A DNA stretch of 64,000 nucleotides from Clostridia bacterium. GTDB taxonomy: Bacteria; Bacillota; Clostridia; Lachnospirales; Lachnospiraceae. Made by a program: the position numbers and the translations under genes. This document shows, piece after piece, positions 9,779 to 18,946 of the stretch. Under the pieces are notes generated by a model that was given only the letters and a program-made list of their open reading frames with translations, did no database searches and had not been told where the DNA came from. The first letter of the stretch is position 1. Each line of letters opens with the position of its first letter. Where the stretch lies: contig CAJTFE010000009.1 in assembly GCA_910575725.1 (NCBI GenBank), positions 1 through 64,000 on the forward strand. The letters are read 5' to 3'.

Positions 9779-10255
9779 TTAAATCTCATTTATGATGTCT
9801 TCAATTGCTATTACCGGACAAGACAGTCTTTTTGACAGCATATCCCTTACTTTGTCAAATCCATCTACGAGAGTAACAACCACTGCGTCTACATCCGGCA
9901 GGTTTTCCTCGATTGTCACCAATTTTATTTCCGAATAGATATTTGCAGCATTTCTATCTATTCCATATGCAATCTCTATTTCTGAATTCTTTAATTCTTT
10001 CACAAGACGTAGACCCACATAGCTCATTCCATAAACGGCTATCTTTTTATAATGATTTTTAATAAAATAGGCTTCTATATTCTTCTTTTCCTGCTTTATA
10101 CTTACCCATTGATCCATCAAGCGGAATAATCCCCGATTCTTATCTGCCTGTTCTCTCCAGTTATTAATGCAGCGCTGCTGCAGACGCAGCAGACAAATGC
10201 CTGCTGTCACTGCTCCCAATAAAAAACCTACGGCTAATGGATTCCTGTTTTTCAT
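9779..10255 (-). CDS. Short membrane-anchored protein consisting of one Rossmann-like module
   Basis: The 158-residue protein has an N-terminal hydrophobic segment (LAVGFLLGAVTAGICLL, about 7-23), then a short polar linker rich in Arg/Gln/Lys, then a module from about 70 beginning KKIAVYGMSYVGLRLVKEL and including IAYGIDRN and DAVVVTLVDGF. It ends with a SCPVIAIEDII segment. It is a paralogue in layout of the 157-residue protein at 13756-14229 (ending CPVISLADIV). No catalytic domain is visible. A membrane-bound docking or sensing partner for the same module in the neighbouring enzymes is inference only. It is flanked by two methyltransferase genes. Confidence 0.7.
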   Translation of the reverse strand: MKNRNPLAVGFLLGAVTAGICLLRLQQRCINNWREQADKNRGLFRLMDQWVSIKQEKKNIEAYFIKNHYKKIAVYGMSYVGLRLVKELKNSEIEIAYGIDRNAANIYSEIKLVTIEENLPDVDAVVVTLVDGFDKVRDMLSKRLSCPVIAIEDIINEI

Positions 10256-10285
10256 TTTATCCCTTTCATTGTTCCCCTTTTTTAA

Positions 10286-11419
10286 TCAGCCGATATTCTC
10301 AGCAGTATGCTCAAATACATAAAATCTGGATTCCGCTCTTCCGTCAGGAAAACAGGCCTCCTCCGGTACGCTGGAAATATCCTCTTCGACTAATTGATAA
10401 TCTGTCCCCCAAAAATCTTTTACATCCTCTTCCCTGTAAATCCTTACCGGATAGCTGCTCTCACAAATCTCTTTCGGCACGGTTTCTCTGCATATCCGGT
10501 TTCTGTCACTGACTAAAAGCCTGTCCAGGATAATATAACGGGGCTCTGCTTTTCTTACCTTTCTTATAATCTCTTTATCACATGGAATATACTGCAGGCT
10601 TGCAGACATCAATACGATGTCAAAACTTCCATACTCTGTATAATCTTCTGTACTGCGGATAAATCTCAGTTCATCATTCTCCAGCTTTCCACGTCCGTAA
10701 TCCGCAAAACTATCCTGCTCGGCAATTACATATTCCAGCTTCTTGATATCTTTTAAATAGTTTCTGTTCTGATAATATGTGCTTCCCAGCGCTCCGCCGA
10801 TATCCAGGATACGTACGCCCTGATTCTCATTCTGCACGGCACATCTTAAAATTGCAGCGCATATCTGATAAGCATATTTCTGTTTGTAAAACAGATATCC
10901 ATCTCTTTCCCACGCCGCGCTTCCGTCTAATACCCTGCCTATGGAACCGCTCACTTTATCAATAATTGCAGCATCCTCATATCCTCTGCATTCTTTTTTC
11001 GCACTGTCCCAGCTTTCATAATCTCCCAGATAGCGCACACCGGAAACCGTTTCGTCATACAAGCGGTAAAAAGGACTGCTTTCCCACTCCTCATACAGCT
11101 TTACATGCAGCCCCCTGTTTCCCAGCTGCTCTGTGAGCATTTTTTCAATCTGTGCCTCTTTCCCTGGTACGGAAATCACAACCGCCTCCACGTTCTCCCA
11201 GTCTACTTCTTCTGGTGCCTTAACCGGAAATCCAAAATAATAATTTCCCCGCTTCCGGCTGTCCATATCTACAACATGCTTTACTCCATAAGACAGCAGA
11301 TTCGTTTTCTCAAACAGCTTACATGTGTGCAGACCAGCACCCCATACTACAATATCAGATACCTGTTCCAACGCTTTCAGCCTCTCGCAGATATTCCCCA
11401 GCTTCTCCTGTAAAAACAT
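10286..11419 (-). CDS. TIGR04325-type putative methyltransferase with N-terminal Rossmann-like module
   Basis: I choose the ATG at 11419, preceded by GAGGTG at good spacing; a GTG at 11428 overlapping the upstream stop is the alternative. The N-terminal 20-110 region carries the recurring module (DIVVWGAGLHTCKLFE, then HVVDMDSRKRGNYY). The C-terminal region resembles the TIGR04325 family: YESWDSAKKECRGYED near 136-151, then RVLDGSAAWERDGYLFYKQK and VRILDIGGALGSTYYQNR, the last being the SAM-binding-like loop. These proteins are found in O-antigen and other glycan loci and are annotated as methyltransferases from sequence only. Confidence 0.78.
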   Translation of the reverse strand: MFLQEKLGNICERLKALEQVSDIVVWGAGLHTCKLFEKTNLLSYGVKHVVDMDSRKRGNYYFGFPVKAPEEVDWENVEAVVISVPGKEAQIEKMLTEQLGNRGLHVKLYEEWESSPFYRLYDETVSGVRYLGDYESWDSAKKECRGYEDAAIIDKVSGSIGRVLDGSAAWERDGYLFYKQKYAYQICAAILRCAVQNENQGVRILDIGGALGSTYYQNRNYLKDIKKLEYVIAEQDSFADYGRGKLENDELRFIRSTEDYTEYGSFDIVLMSASLQYIPCDKEIIRKVRKAEPRYIILDRLLVSDRNRICRETVPKEICESSYPVRIYREEDVKDFWGTDYQLVEEDISSVPEEACFPDGRAESRFYVFEHTAENIG

Positions 11420-11424
11420 ATCTC

Positions 11425-12501
11425 TCACCTCAATTCCGCAGTTTTTTTATTTACAAACACAATATTATTTCTGCGGTTATAGAACCATTTTCTGCTGCCA
11501 TCCAGTACGCCCTGTTCTTTGCATAACTGCTTGAATGATCGCTCTCCCTCAAAATAAAGGGTATGATCAACCTGCATTTGTTCAAAAGTCACATGATATG
11601 CTCTGGCCAAAAACATACGGGCAGACAGAACTCTTCTAATGTATGCCCCGTAAATCAAACGAATCTTTCTGCCCATTCCCCCTGCTTCCGGTTTCCATAT
11701 ACTCAAATAGATACTGCCGTTATCTAAATATTTCATGCCTTCAAAATGATAAAAAACCAAAGGATATTTCCTGCCTCTGTATTCCATATAGATTTCTCTG
11801 TCTTTGTTCCGGCTCATCCTGTATTGGTGCAGATTCCAGGGGGCTGCTCCAACTCCCAGGTTCTCAGATTCATGTACACAGGAATAGCTCTGTTTCCATT
11901 TATCCGTATATTTCTGATCTCCAAGCCTGCCGTCCTCGCATCGGTAATAGCACCAGTTCAGGCAGTCCTCTTCCCACTCCTTTAAAACCTGCATCCCGGC
12001 GCTGTCATTTAGAAAGGTATTAAATTGAATACAGTATTTTCCGTTATCAAATATGCAGCTCCCATACATGCTGTCCCGCTCAAATCTGTGCTCAACCAGT
12101 CCCACCGAGCACCCATGAGCAAGAATCTCTTCTATGGCTCCGGCGGGGCTTGAAAAAAAGAACGTATCCGCGTCTATGTATGTACACAGCTTCTCGTGAT
12201 ATGTCTGAAGAACATGCCCTATCACAAAGGGCGTGCATGTCCAGCAGAATTCTGTACGGGTCCTTTCTTTTCTCACCTGGCACAATGCCTCTGTCATTAT
12301 ATTTTCTACAGACAAAAGAACTGCATGTTTTAATTTCATATGTGACAAAACCTCAAAGGCTTTATCATCAAATGCGAAAATATATAATCGGAATGAACCT
12401 ATATGCTTCTTCATAGATTCATATAGTACCAGTCCCCTGTCTAAATAATTTGAATCAAACAATGTACAGAAAACCATTTTATCTTCCCTATTCTTCATCA
12501 T
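11425..12501 (-). CDS. Glycosyltransferase, GT8-like or nucleotide-diphospho-sugar transferase type
   Basis: The 358-residue protein contains VFCTLFDSNYLDRGLVLYES near the start, a central LCTYIDADTFFFSSP with a DAD metal-binding motif near 110-124, and VFYHFEGMKYL near 268-278. This order resembles retaining GT-A enzymes of the GT8-like group that act on surface glycans. It is one of the few enzymes in this block without an appended Rossmann-like module. It overlaps the upstream gene's stop by one base (shared A in TAATG-type coupling). An internal ATG at 12477, with AGGGA before it, is a possible alternative start. The donor sugar is unknown. Confidence 0.75.
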   Translation of the reverse strand: MMKNREDKMVFCTLFDSNYLDRGLVLYESMKKHIGSFRLYIFAFDDKAFEVLSHMKLKHAVLLSVENIMTEALCQVRKERTRTEFCWTCTPFVIGHVLQTYHEKLCTYIDADTFFFSSPAGAIEEILAHGCSVGLVEHRFERDSMYGSCIFDNGKYCIQFNTFLNDSAGMQVLKEWEEDCLNWCYYRCEDGRLGDQKYTDKWKQSYSCVHESENLGVGAAPWNLHQYRMSRNKDREIYMEYRGRKYPLVFYHFEGMKYLDNGSIYLSIWKPEAGGMGRKIRLIYGAYIRRVLSARMFLARAYHVTFEQMQVDHTLYFEGERSFKQLCKEQGVLDGSRKWFYNRRNNIVFVNKKTAELR

Positions 12502-13715
12502 TAAACCTTATCGGACAAAGTCCGCCCCTCCCCCAGGGGCTTGTATGAATGGGATTCCCACAGGGTATACCTCGCAGTCCCTGATTCTATCTTCTCTTCC
12601 GGAATTCCATAACGATCTGTCATATCCTCCGCAACCCTCCCGGCTTCTCCCTCATCCCGGATCATAATGACCAGCTTATCAAATTCATAATCTTTTATTT
12701 CATCCGGCAGCAGAATTTTCTTTCCTGCGTAATAGCCTTTTTTATTTCTGTCAACAAAGGCCACAATATCGTAATCATCATTTATCCTTTTTTCATTTAC
12801 CAAAAACAAGCTGCCCACTCCGTAAATCAACGCAGAACACCTGTCTTTCTTTTGTCTGTACGTTAACGCTGTATAGCTGCCGTAAAGGGGGGCAAACGCT
12901 TCTTCAGTCTCCGGCGTGATTTCCGTATTGTCAGGCAGTAAAAATCCTTCGTGCTTTTTAGGGCACAATCGGACATCAAAAAAGTCTGATTTGCCGCAAT
13001 GAACTCCGCTGCCGTCCAAACCAATATTTTGAATCAATGAATCACAGGGGTTTACGCAAAGCCCTCCTTCCTCGATCACCTTCAGCGCCCAGAATACAGC
13101 CCAGGAGTCATTGTTTCCCCGGACGCGATCTGCCAGCATTTCCTCCAAGTCTCGCCCCCACAATGCTAAACAAAGAGATTTTTCCTTATCTTTTTTCATT
13201 CTCTGGAGCATTCCGTAGTCCTGCTCATAGTTCTCCCAGCGATCCTTCCAGGTTCCCCATCCCCAGCTTGAAATGCGGCCGCAAAAATACACGTCACTCT
13301 CACTGCTCTCTCTGATATGAAATGGATAGCTGTATCCACTGACGGAGTAGATCCTTTTACTGTTCTGGTATTTTTCAAAACACTGCTCCATAAAATCGAT
13401 AAAGTCTGGTGCTGGTACACAATCATCCTCTAAAACAATCACAGTATCATTCTCTTCCAGAACACGATTGATTCCTTCTACAATAGAATAGGCGAGCCCC
13501 CTGTTCTCTTCCGCAAAGCTGCACTGAACTTCGCACCATGCAATGTTCTTTATGACCTCTTTTACCTTTTCCCATTCTTTTCTATGGGCTTCACATTTCA
13601 GGCCGTCTTGAAACAGATAGAGTTTTTCGACATTTCTATTTTTCTGCAGTCCAGCCAGAACCTGTTGTAAATGCTGGCTTCTATTGTATGCAAAAACTGC
13701 GATTCCTGTTTTCAT
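12501..13715 (-). CDS. GT2/GNT-I-like glycosyltransferase with C-terminal Rossmann-like module
   Basis: The N-terminal domain begins MKTGIAVFAYNRSQHLQQVL and contains TVIVLEDDCVPAPDFIDFM near 92-110. The EDD motif and its surroundings resemble the GNT-I-like branch of GT-A enzymes. GRISSWGWGTWKDRW near 145-159 is typical of bacterial members in glycan clusters. The C-terminal part (about 297-390) starts SALIYGVGSLFLVNEKRI and contains IVAFVDRNKKGYYAGK, the cluster's recurring module. It is followed with a one-base overlap by the next transferase gene. A sugar-adding step is well supported; the exact sugar is not. Confidence 0.78.
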   Translation of the reverse strand: MKTGIAVFAYNRSQHLQQVLAGLQKNRNVEKLYLFQDGLKCEAHRKEWEKVKEVIKNIAWCEVQCSFAEENRGLAYSIVEGINRVLEENDTVIVLEDDCVPAPDFIDFMEQCFEKYQNSKRIYSVSGYSYPFHIRESSESDVYFCGRISSWGWGTWKDRWENYEQDYGMLQRMKKDKEKSLCLALWGRDLEEMLADRVRGNNDSWAVFWALKVIEEGGLCVNPCDSLIQNIGLDGSGVHCGKSDFFDVRLCPKKHEGFLLPDNTEITPETEEAFAPLYGSYTALTYRQKKDRCSALIYGVGSLFLVNEKRINDDYDIVAFVDRNKKGYYAGKKILLPDEIKDYEFDKLVIMIRDEGEAGRVAEDMTDRYGIPEEKIESGTARYTLWESHSYKPLGEGRTLSDKV

Positions 13716-13755
13716 TTTTGCCTCCTAGTTTCTATATAGTGTCCTTAAACCCTTA

Positions 13756-14229
13756 TTACATTTTATAAACGATATCCGCAAGTGATATAACTGGGCATCC
13801 AAATCTTATTTTCAACTCTTCCTCCAGCTCTTCAAAATAATAAATAGCTGTAACTATAACCGCATCAGCAGAGTCCATTTTATCATTTAATCCTCTTATC
13901 CCTCTTCCATCTAATGTTTGATTTTTATTCTGATCTACCAAATATTTTATTTCAAATTCTTCTTTCTTTAATTGTTCATAAAGATTCTTTCCAATGTCCC
14001 CTACTCCATATATCATTACATTGTGAATTCCTTTTTCTATTAAATAGTCCGCAATTTTTTTTCCTTTGTGTTCATTCTGAAGCCATCTATTCATCAGTAA
14101 AAACATTTCTAAATGCTTATCCGACATAATTGATACACGTTTGATTCTCGTTTTAAAAATCTTATATGAAAAACTTATCCCAAGAACCATTCCAAACAGC
14201 AGTACCAAAATCTCTAAAATTATCCTCAT
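13756..14229 (-). CDS. Short membrane-anchored Rossmann-like module protein (second copy)
   Basis: This 157-residue protein has an N-terminal membrane segment (IILEILVLLFGMVLGISFSY, about 3-22), a basic linker, then MIYGVGDIGKNLYEQL near 73-88, a KYLVDQNKNQTL strand and DAVIVTAIYYF, ending CPVISLADIVYKM. Layout, length and C-terminal motif parallel the protein at 9779-10255, so the two look like ancient duplicates that have diverged. No enzyme active site is visible. The gene is AT-rich compared with the transferase gene after it. A structural or adaptor role at the inner face of the membrane is a guess from architecture. Confidence 0.68.
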   Translation of the reverse strand: MRIILEILVLLFGMVLGISFSYKIFKTRIKRVSIMSDKHLEMFLLMNRWLQNEHKGKKIADYLIEKGIHNVMIYGVGDIGKNLYEQLKKEEFEIKYLVDQNKNQTLDGRGIRGLNDKMDSADAVIVTAIYYFEELEEELKIRFGCPVISLADIVYKM

Positions 14230-14245
14230 TTTTTACTCTCTTTCA

Positions 14246-15307
14246 TTAAAAGGATTGAAATATATTCCTCCAGCTTCGTAAAGCCCCTTCTTTACTAATT
14301 CTTTCACAAATATGAGCTCTGTTATGTAATCTGTCTCCCTCTGAAAATTCAACAAACTTTTTCATATCCATCTCAAAAATCTCCGACACATCTGAGATTA
14401 CGCATCCCAGATCCTGGGTAAAATAGCTCCATAATAAAGATTCTCTGTCAAAATATATCTTACATCCCATTTGTATCTGCATGAAAATGTTTCCCAATGC
14501 CTGCTGTCTCTTCATTCCAAAAATTGCAATATCCATCGTATAGAGAAAACGGCAGTATTCCTCTAAAGACATAAACTTTTGAACAGGTATAAACTTATCC
14601 CCGAATATTTCCTTTCCATACGAAATTACTTGATTGGCATATTCCATGTCGCCATACGACAGCGGCGCATATATTTTTATATTCTCTCTTTTGAACTTAC
14701 TTAATATTTTCAGAATTTCTAAGTGATTATTTGTTATTGTTGCAGAGTTTCCTATTTGTATATGAACCGCTTCATGCTCCGGTTTGGGCATACCCATAAT
14801 TTTGTCCATGTTCTCAATTGTATGAGCACTGTAATAAGTTGCACAAAAATGTATTCCTCTTAAATGATATTGTTTTTTTAAATCTGTATAATCCTGTGGG
14901 ATAATCGTTACGACTGCTAAACACCTTCGGATAACATAGCTCTTTTCTCTTCTCTGCTTCCTGTCTTCTGGCAGTTTTTCTTTATCTCCGCCCCAAAAGT
15001 ACAATAACAATTTCTTTAATAATTTCTTATGTGTATAGAAATACTCAATAAGACACTCTTCAAATACTCCATGATAAATAATTAAATCATAAGCCTGCAG
15101 TTCTTTTTCCGTGCTTGCTTTATTCATTTTTATATCAATTCTTGGATAATATTTTATATTATCTGGTTTTAAATACTCACACGGAGCATTGAGATAAGCT
15201 TCGCCAAACACCCAGAATGTGTGCTCCTCCTCAGGAATATCTCTCATCAAACAAATAAAATCTTCTGTAAATTTTTCTGCTCTAAATAAATGTAATATTC
15301 TTTTCAT
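14246..15307 (-). CDS. GT56-like (WecF/4-alpha-L-fucosyltransferase family) glycosyltransferase
   Basis: The 353-residue protein has features of the GT56 family: ILHLFRAEKFTEDFICLM at the start, LLLYFWGGDKEKLP near 100-113, HIQIGNSATITNNHLEIL near 183-200 and a late IAIFGMKRQQALGNIFMQI near 255-273. The founding member WecF transfers 4-acetamido-4,6-dideoxygalactose from its dTDP donor in enterobacterial common antigen synthesis. The cluster's VioA-like aminotransferase could make a 4-amino sugar, so a 4-amino-4,6-dideoxyhexose donor is a reasonable inference. It lacks the Rossmann-like module. The gene is clearly AT-rich, like the two genes beside it. Confidence 0.78.
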   Translation of the reverse strand: MKRILHLFRAEKFTEDFICLMRDIPEEEHTFWVFGEAYLNAPCEYLKPDNIKYYPRIDIKMNKASTEKELQAYDLIIYHGVFEECLIEYFYTHKKLLKKLLLYFWGGDKEKLPEDRKQRREKSYVIRRCLAVVTIIPQDYTDLKKQYHLRGIHFCATYYSAHTIENMDKIMGMPKPEHEAVHIQIGNSATITNNHLEILKILSKFKRENIKIYAPLSYGDMEYANQVISYGKEIFGDKFIPVQKFMSLEEYCRFLYTMDIAIFGMKRQQALGNIFMQIQMGCKIYFDRESLLWSYFTQDLGCVISDVSEIFEMDMKKFVEFSEGDRLHNRAHICERISKEGALRSWRNIFQSF

Positions 15308-15356
15308 TTTATTGTCCGCACTTTTTCAACAAATGTATCTCCCATTTTACTGCATG

Positions 15357-16625
15357 CTACACAATACTGGAAAATATCCTTTTTCCATCTGTTTTTTTAT
15401 CCCTTAAATCATGTATCATAGGATCTTCCCTGTCATCTTTCAGCAAATATGTTAATAAAATCGGCACTTCTCTCTCTTCAATGACACAGCCCTTTTGTTT
15501 CACCCATTTCAATAGAGCCTCTTTGTTTTCATTACATAATTTATAAATTGTATCTCTATATTGGCTTTCATTCACTTGTATGTGCATATAGAAAACAATA
15601 TTTGTCTGGTAATCAAATATCATTAAAGGTGCATCAACTCTATCTGATGCATAAATGATTTTCGAGCCATACATAAAACTGGATTGATATCTTCCCGGCC
15701 CCCATTTCATAATTTCTCTATACTCATGCAATTTCTTAGTAAGCTGGACATCTCCAGTTTCCATGTTAACTGCAATAAATTCCTGTGCTAAAAATGGCGC
15801 CAAAACTAAAAATTGTCCCACCACATCTGCAGTCATATACATTGGTTCTTTGTTTTCTTCCCACTTTATATTCAAAGCTATTTTTTTCTTTTCAAAGGTA
15901 TCCTTGTTCACTAATAAAACGGACTCATTTTTGCCCCTTGATAAGAAAATCACCCATTCCTTATAGATTCTTATAAAACCAAATTTTTTTTCACAATCTT
16001 TCCACGATATAAATCTAAACTTTTCCGTTTTCGTATTGAAAATCACCAATTCTGTACTTTCATACGGATAAAACCATATGTCTTCCCCAACCAAACATGC
16101 ATCTACAAAATTAATTTTTCCATCTTTAAATGTTACTCTATCTCTCAATTCTGAATACTCTATAACTTGATTTGTCAGCATATCTACCCGCAAAAACATA
16201 TTATAGCCTATGGGTACAAGCCAAAATTCTGAACTCCCCTTTTTATAACAGCATTTAAATTCCCATGTAATATTTCCTTCGTTATCCCTAACAGGCTTTC
16301 CATTTTCAGGCAGGTGGATAAAAACTTTCTCTAATGTCTTTATATTTATTTTGACTATATCTCTCCCAGCGTGTGTCGGGATCATCCAAACGGCATCTTC
16401 AAAAAAAATTGCTTGGTTATGCAGATACCTGTTTTTCGTCTCATTTTCAAAAATATCCAAAAATTCACAAATTCCAGTTTTTAAATCCATTTTATAAAAT
16501 CCATTTGTCAGCCATGAGGAAAAATATAAGGTGTCTCCCTCAATGCATCCGGCTAAAAATGAAATTTTATTTCCATTAATATTTTCATTTATGATGCCTT
16601 GATTACTTAGCTTTTTTAAATGCAT
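15357..16625 (-). CDS. Propeller-like protein of unknown function
   Basis: I do not recognise a named family. The 422 residues contain several loosely repeated units of the form aromatic-rich strand plus an acidic turn, for example GDTLYFSSWLTNGFYKMDL at about 31-49, DIWFYPYESTELVIFNTK near 182-199 and later KIIYASDRVDAPLMIFDY, which suggest a beta-propeller. No signal peptide or membrane segment is evident, so it is probably cytosolic. The gene is strongly AT-rich and lies between the GT56-like gene and the LuxC gene. A glycan- or protein-binding scaffold role would fit, but nothing in the sequence proves it. Confidence 0.6.
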   Translation of the reverse strand: MHLKKLSNQGIINENINGNKISFLAGCIEGDTLYFSSWLTNGFYKMDLKTGICEFLDIFENETKNRYLHNQAIFFEDAVWMIPTHAGRDIVKINIKTLEKVFIHLPENGKPVRDNEGNITWEFKCCYKKGSSEFWLVPIGYNMFLRVDMLTNQVIEYSELRDRVTFKDGKINFVDACLVGEDIWFYPYESTELVIFNTKTEKFRFISWKDCEKKFGFIRIYKEWVIFLSRGKNESVLLVNKDTFEKKKIALNIKWEENKEPMYMTADVVGQFLVLAPFLAQEFIAVNMETGDVQLTKKLHEYREIMKWGPGRYQSSFMYGSKIIYASDRVDAPLMIFDYQTNIVFYMHIQVNESQYRDTIYKLCNENKEALLKWVKQKGCVIEEREVPILLTYLLKDDREDPMIHDLRDKKTDGKRIFSSIV

Positions 16626-16662
16626 TTTTTTGTCGCTCCATACTTATTTTAAAAACTCTCTT

Positions 16663-17868
16663 TCAGATCCAGATGCTTCGTGTCAACCTCTCCCTCAAAT
16701 CATACCCATCCCAAACAAATCCAAACTCCATAGTCTTCCCAATCTTCACCACCCGGTCTATCCCCTTCACTCCGGATTCAATCAGCGGCAAAACCTTCTT
16801 TTCATCTCCCCATACCGCTATGGTCTGCAGCTTCTCATTACAAATCGGAGCCAGCTCCATAACATCCCCCAGCTCATACTCATAGAAAACTCCTGAATCC
16901 CCCCGGTATTCCTGTATCCGGGGCGTCATCTTCTTCAATTCGATCCGTACAATCCGGTTATCCTTCATCCGGATCACCTGGATTCCCTCTATCGCTGCCG
17001 CCGCAAGGCAGCTGTTTGTCAGCTTATCCACATACTGTACCGGCTGGAATGGATACTTTCTCTCCACTGTCTCCCAAAGCTTCTCCCAGAAAACCTCTTT
17101 CGCCTCTTCTACCCTTTTACGCTCTCCCATCCAGCAGACCAGTCTCGGGGAAGTGCAGGCATTTTGATCTGTAAAATAAGTATCATTGTAGAAATCCTGC
17201 GCGAGCCTCTCTTTGTCCTTTGTATTCAAATATTCCTCCGCATCTATGACACAGATAGAATACCTATCCGCAAAGGTAACTTCTCCTGTCCTCGGCGGAA
17301 GCTCTGACTTTCGAATCTCTCTTATGGCAGTGTCTCCGCCCCAGATTACCCTTACATTACAAATGGAAGAAAAGTAATCATTAATCTCTTTCTTCCTCCC
17401 GTACCGCAGAAAGACGATGTAATCCCCCCACTTCTTATAAGCTTCCTCCTGGCGCAAAGCTTCCGATACCGCCCGGTTAATCAGCTCCGTCTGGCGGAAT
17501 TCCCGGGACGGCAGACGCACAATGTTCGCATTTCCCAGTACAAATCCAGCCGCAAAGGAATAGGCATAATTCACCGCCACATTGGACGGCGCGATGTGAA
17601 ATACCACTCCCCGGCCCATCCGAAGCCTGTGATCGGAAAGAAACGCGTTCTTCTCTTTCTCCATATTTGCTTTTCTTATCCAGAAAGCAAACGTCACTAC
17701 ATCCGAATACGCCTTTGACTCTCTATCTGACAGCAGCCTTTTGGACACTTCGTTTAAAAAGGCAATCCGCTCCTCCTCAAAGGGCCTTCCCACAGGAAGC
17801 TCCGGCATTCTTTCCACAGTCTTTCTGCTGCCTATATGAAATTGAAGCTCGTTAAAATTCAGCTCCAT
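16663..17868 (-). CDS. LuxC-like acyl-CoA/acyl-protein reductase, copy 1
   Basis: The protein matches the LuxC family, which reduces an activated acyl group to the aldehyde with NAD(P)H. FAFWIRKANMEKEK, a VFHIAPSNVAVNYAYS cofactor-binding stretch and DQNACTSPRLVCW are present; the Cys of QNACTSP is the expected acyl-accepting nucleophile (about residue 235). I choose the ATG at 17868 (MELNFNELQFHIGSRK): it aligns with the start of copy 2 and gives the same 17-bp overlap with the preceding luxE-like gene. A longer start at 17898 is possible. The gene is visibly GC-richer than copy 2. It closes an ACP-ligase-thioesterase-LuxE-LuxC set; the substrate is probably not a luminescence fatty acid because no luciferase genes are nearby. 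Confidence 0.85.
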   Translation of the reverse strand: MELNFNELQFHIGSRKTVERMPELPVGRPFEEERIAFLNEVSKRLLSDRESKAYSDVVTFAFWIRKANMEKEKNAFLSDHRLRMGRGVVFHIAPSNVAVNYAYSFAAGFVLGNANIVRLPSREFRQTELINRAVSEALRQEEAYKKWGDYIVFLRYGRKKEINDYFSSICNVRVIWGGDTAIREIRKSELPPRTGEVTFADRYSICVIDAEEYLNTKDKERLAQDFYNDTYFTDQNACTSPRLVCWMGERKRVEEAKEVFWEKLWETVERKYPFQPVQYVDKLTNSCLAAAAIEGIQVIRMKDNRIVRIELKKMTPRIQEYRGDSGVFYEYELGDVMELAPICNEKLQTIAVWGDEKKVLPLIESGVKGIDRVVKIGKTMEFGFVWDGYDLRERLTRSIWI

Positions 17869-18946
17869 AGGTATCGCTGCACCCCCTGATTTCTGCATTC
17901 TTCAGCCTTCCAATTACAGAAAAATACTTTCCCTTTCTTTTGCAGGGACAGTCGTCCTCTCCCAGAAGCATTCCTTCATCCTCTGTCAAAAGGGAATGCC
18001 CCGGATAGGATTCCGGAATGGCCGACACCACTTGAAGGATCCCTTTTTCCCCGATGCCGCAGACAGAAAAGTCCTCCGGACGCCGGACGATCACATCCGA
18101 AAAAATGCTGGCATGAAGATGGCCGTATTCACACTGCATATAGATACACCCTGTCTGCTCCACCATTCCGTAATAATCATAAATCTGATGAAGGCCGCAT
18201 GCCTTCTGCAGTCCGGCATGGAACTCCTCCCGGGAAACTGCCTCCCCCTCAAGCTTCTTCCAGCCGCCTCCGTGAATCAGGATTCCCTTTGACAGCTCCC
18301 ATACAATCCCCTGCCGCTTAAGGCGCAGAAGCTCTTTGTAAAAATGCTGCCAGACCATAAAGGTAAATCCAAAAAGGAAAATCTGCTCCCCTTTGTGCTT
18401 TTCCAAAAAAGCGCCGACCCCTTCCGCGTCAAGCTCCATCTCATCATTCAGCGCATACAGCCTGTCCCTGCCGAAGATGGAAAAGCCGAGAATCCCTGCC
18501 CCTCTGGCGCTGAACATGGCCCTGTTCTTTACAACGGAAGGACAGTCGATAATCAGCATGGGCATGCGGGCGCTTCCTGTGAAGGAGGAGACCAGCTTAA
18601 CCAGGGTTTTCTGCTGATAGCCCGCCGTCTTTCGATCCACATAGATCCGGGATACGCGCTGGCCGCTGGTTCCGGAAGAGGTCATGGTCTTTACAATCTC
18701 CTCCTTTGGAACGCTTCTAAGCTCCAGCTCCTTAAACAGGCGCACCGGAAGGAAGGGAAGTTCATCGTAAGATGTTATCTGCTTCAGATCTATCCCAAAG
18801 GCATCCACGATTCTTTTGTACGCATCGCAGGTCTTGTAGTGCTGCCTGGAAAGGCTTATCAGCCGCCTGCTTAGAAGCTCCTGCTTTTTCTCTTTTTCAA
18901 GGGAATAGGGCTCTAATTCCAGCATCTCTTCATAGTTTTGTTCCAT
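17852..18946 (-). CDS. LuxE-like acyl-protein synthetase, copy 1
   Basis: LuxE-type enzymes adenylate a carboxylic acid and carry the acyl group on a cysteine before handing it to LuxC. Here TMTSSGTSGQRVSRIYVD (about 94-111) is the AMP-binding P-loop, ILIHGGGWKKLEGEAV (about 218-233) is a conserved LuxE segment, and LLGEDDCPCKRKGKYFSVIGR lies near the C-terminus. A Cys in RGCSDTYG, about ten residues from the end, matches in position the acyl-accepting Cys of known LuxE. It overlaps the thioesterase gene by 17 bp and the LuxC gene by 17 bp, so the set is tightly coupled. The substrate acid is unknown. Confidence 0.85.
   Translation of the reverse strand: MEQNYEEMLELEPYSLEKEKKQELLSRRLISLSRQHYKTCDAYKRIVDAFGIDLKQITSYDELPFLPVRLFKELELRSVPKEEIVKTMTSSGTSGQRVSRIYVDRKTAGYQQKTLVKLVSSFTGSARMPMLIIDCPSVVKNRAMFSARGAGILGFSIFGRDRLYALNDEMELDAEGVGAFLEKHKGEQIFLFGFTFMVWQHFYKELLRLKRQGIVWELSKGILIHGGGWKKLEGEAVSREEFHAGLQKACGLHQIYDYYGMVEQTGCIYMQCEYGHLHASIFSDVIVRRPEDFSVCGIGEKGILQVVSAIPESYPGHSLLTEDEGMLLGEDDCPCKRKGKYFSVIGRLKNAEIRGCSDTYGAEF

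Noticed and set aside
16663-18946. Bioluminescence operon
   Set aside because: LuxC- and LuxE-like genes are present, but luxA, luxB and luxD are not; the context is glycan synthesis.
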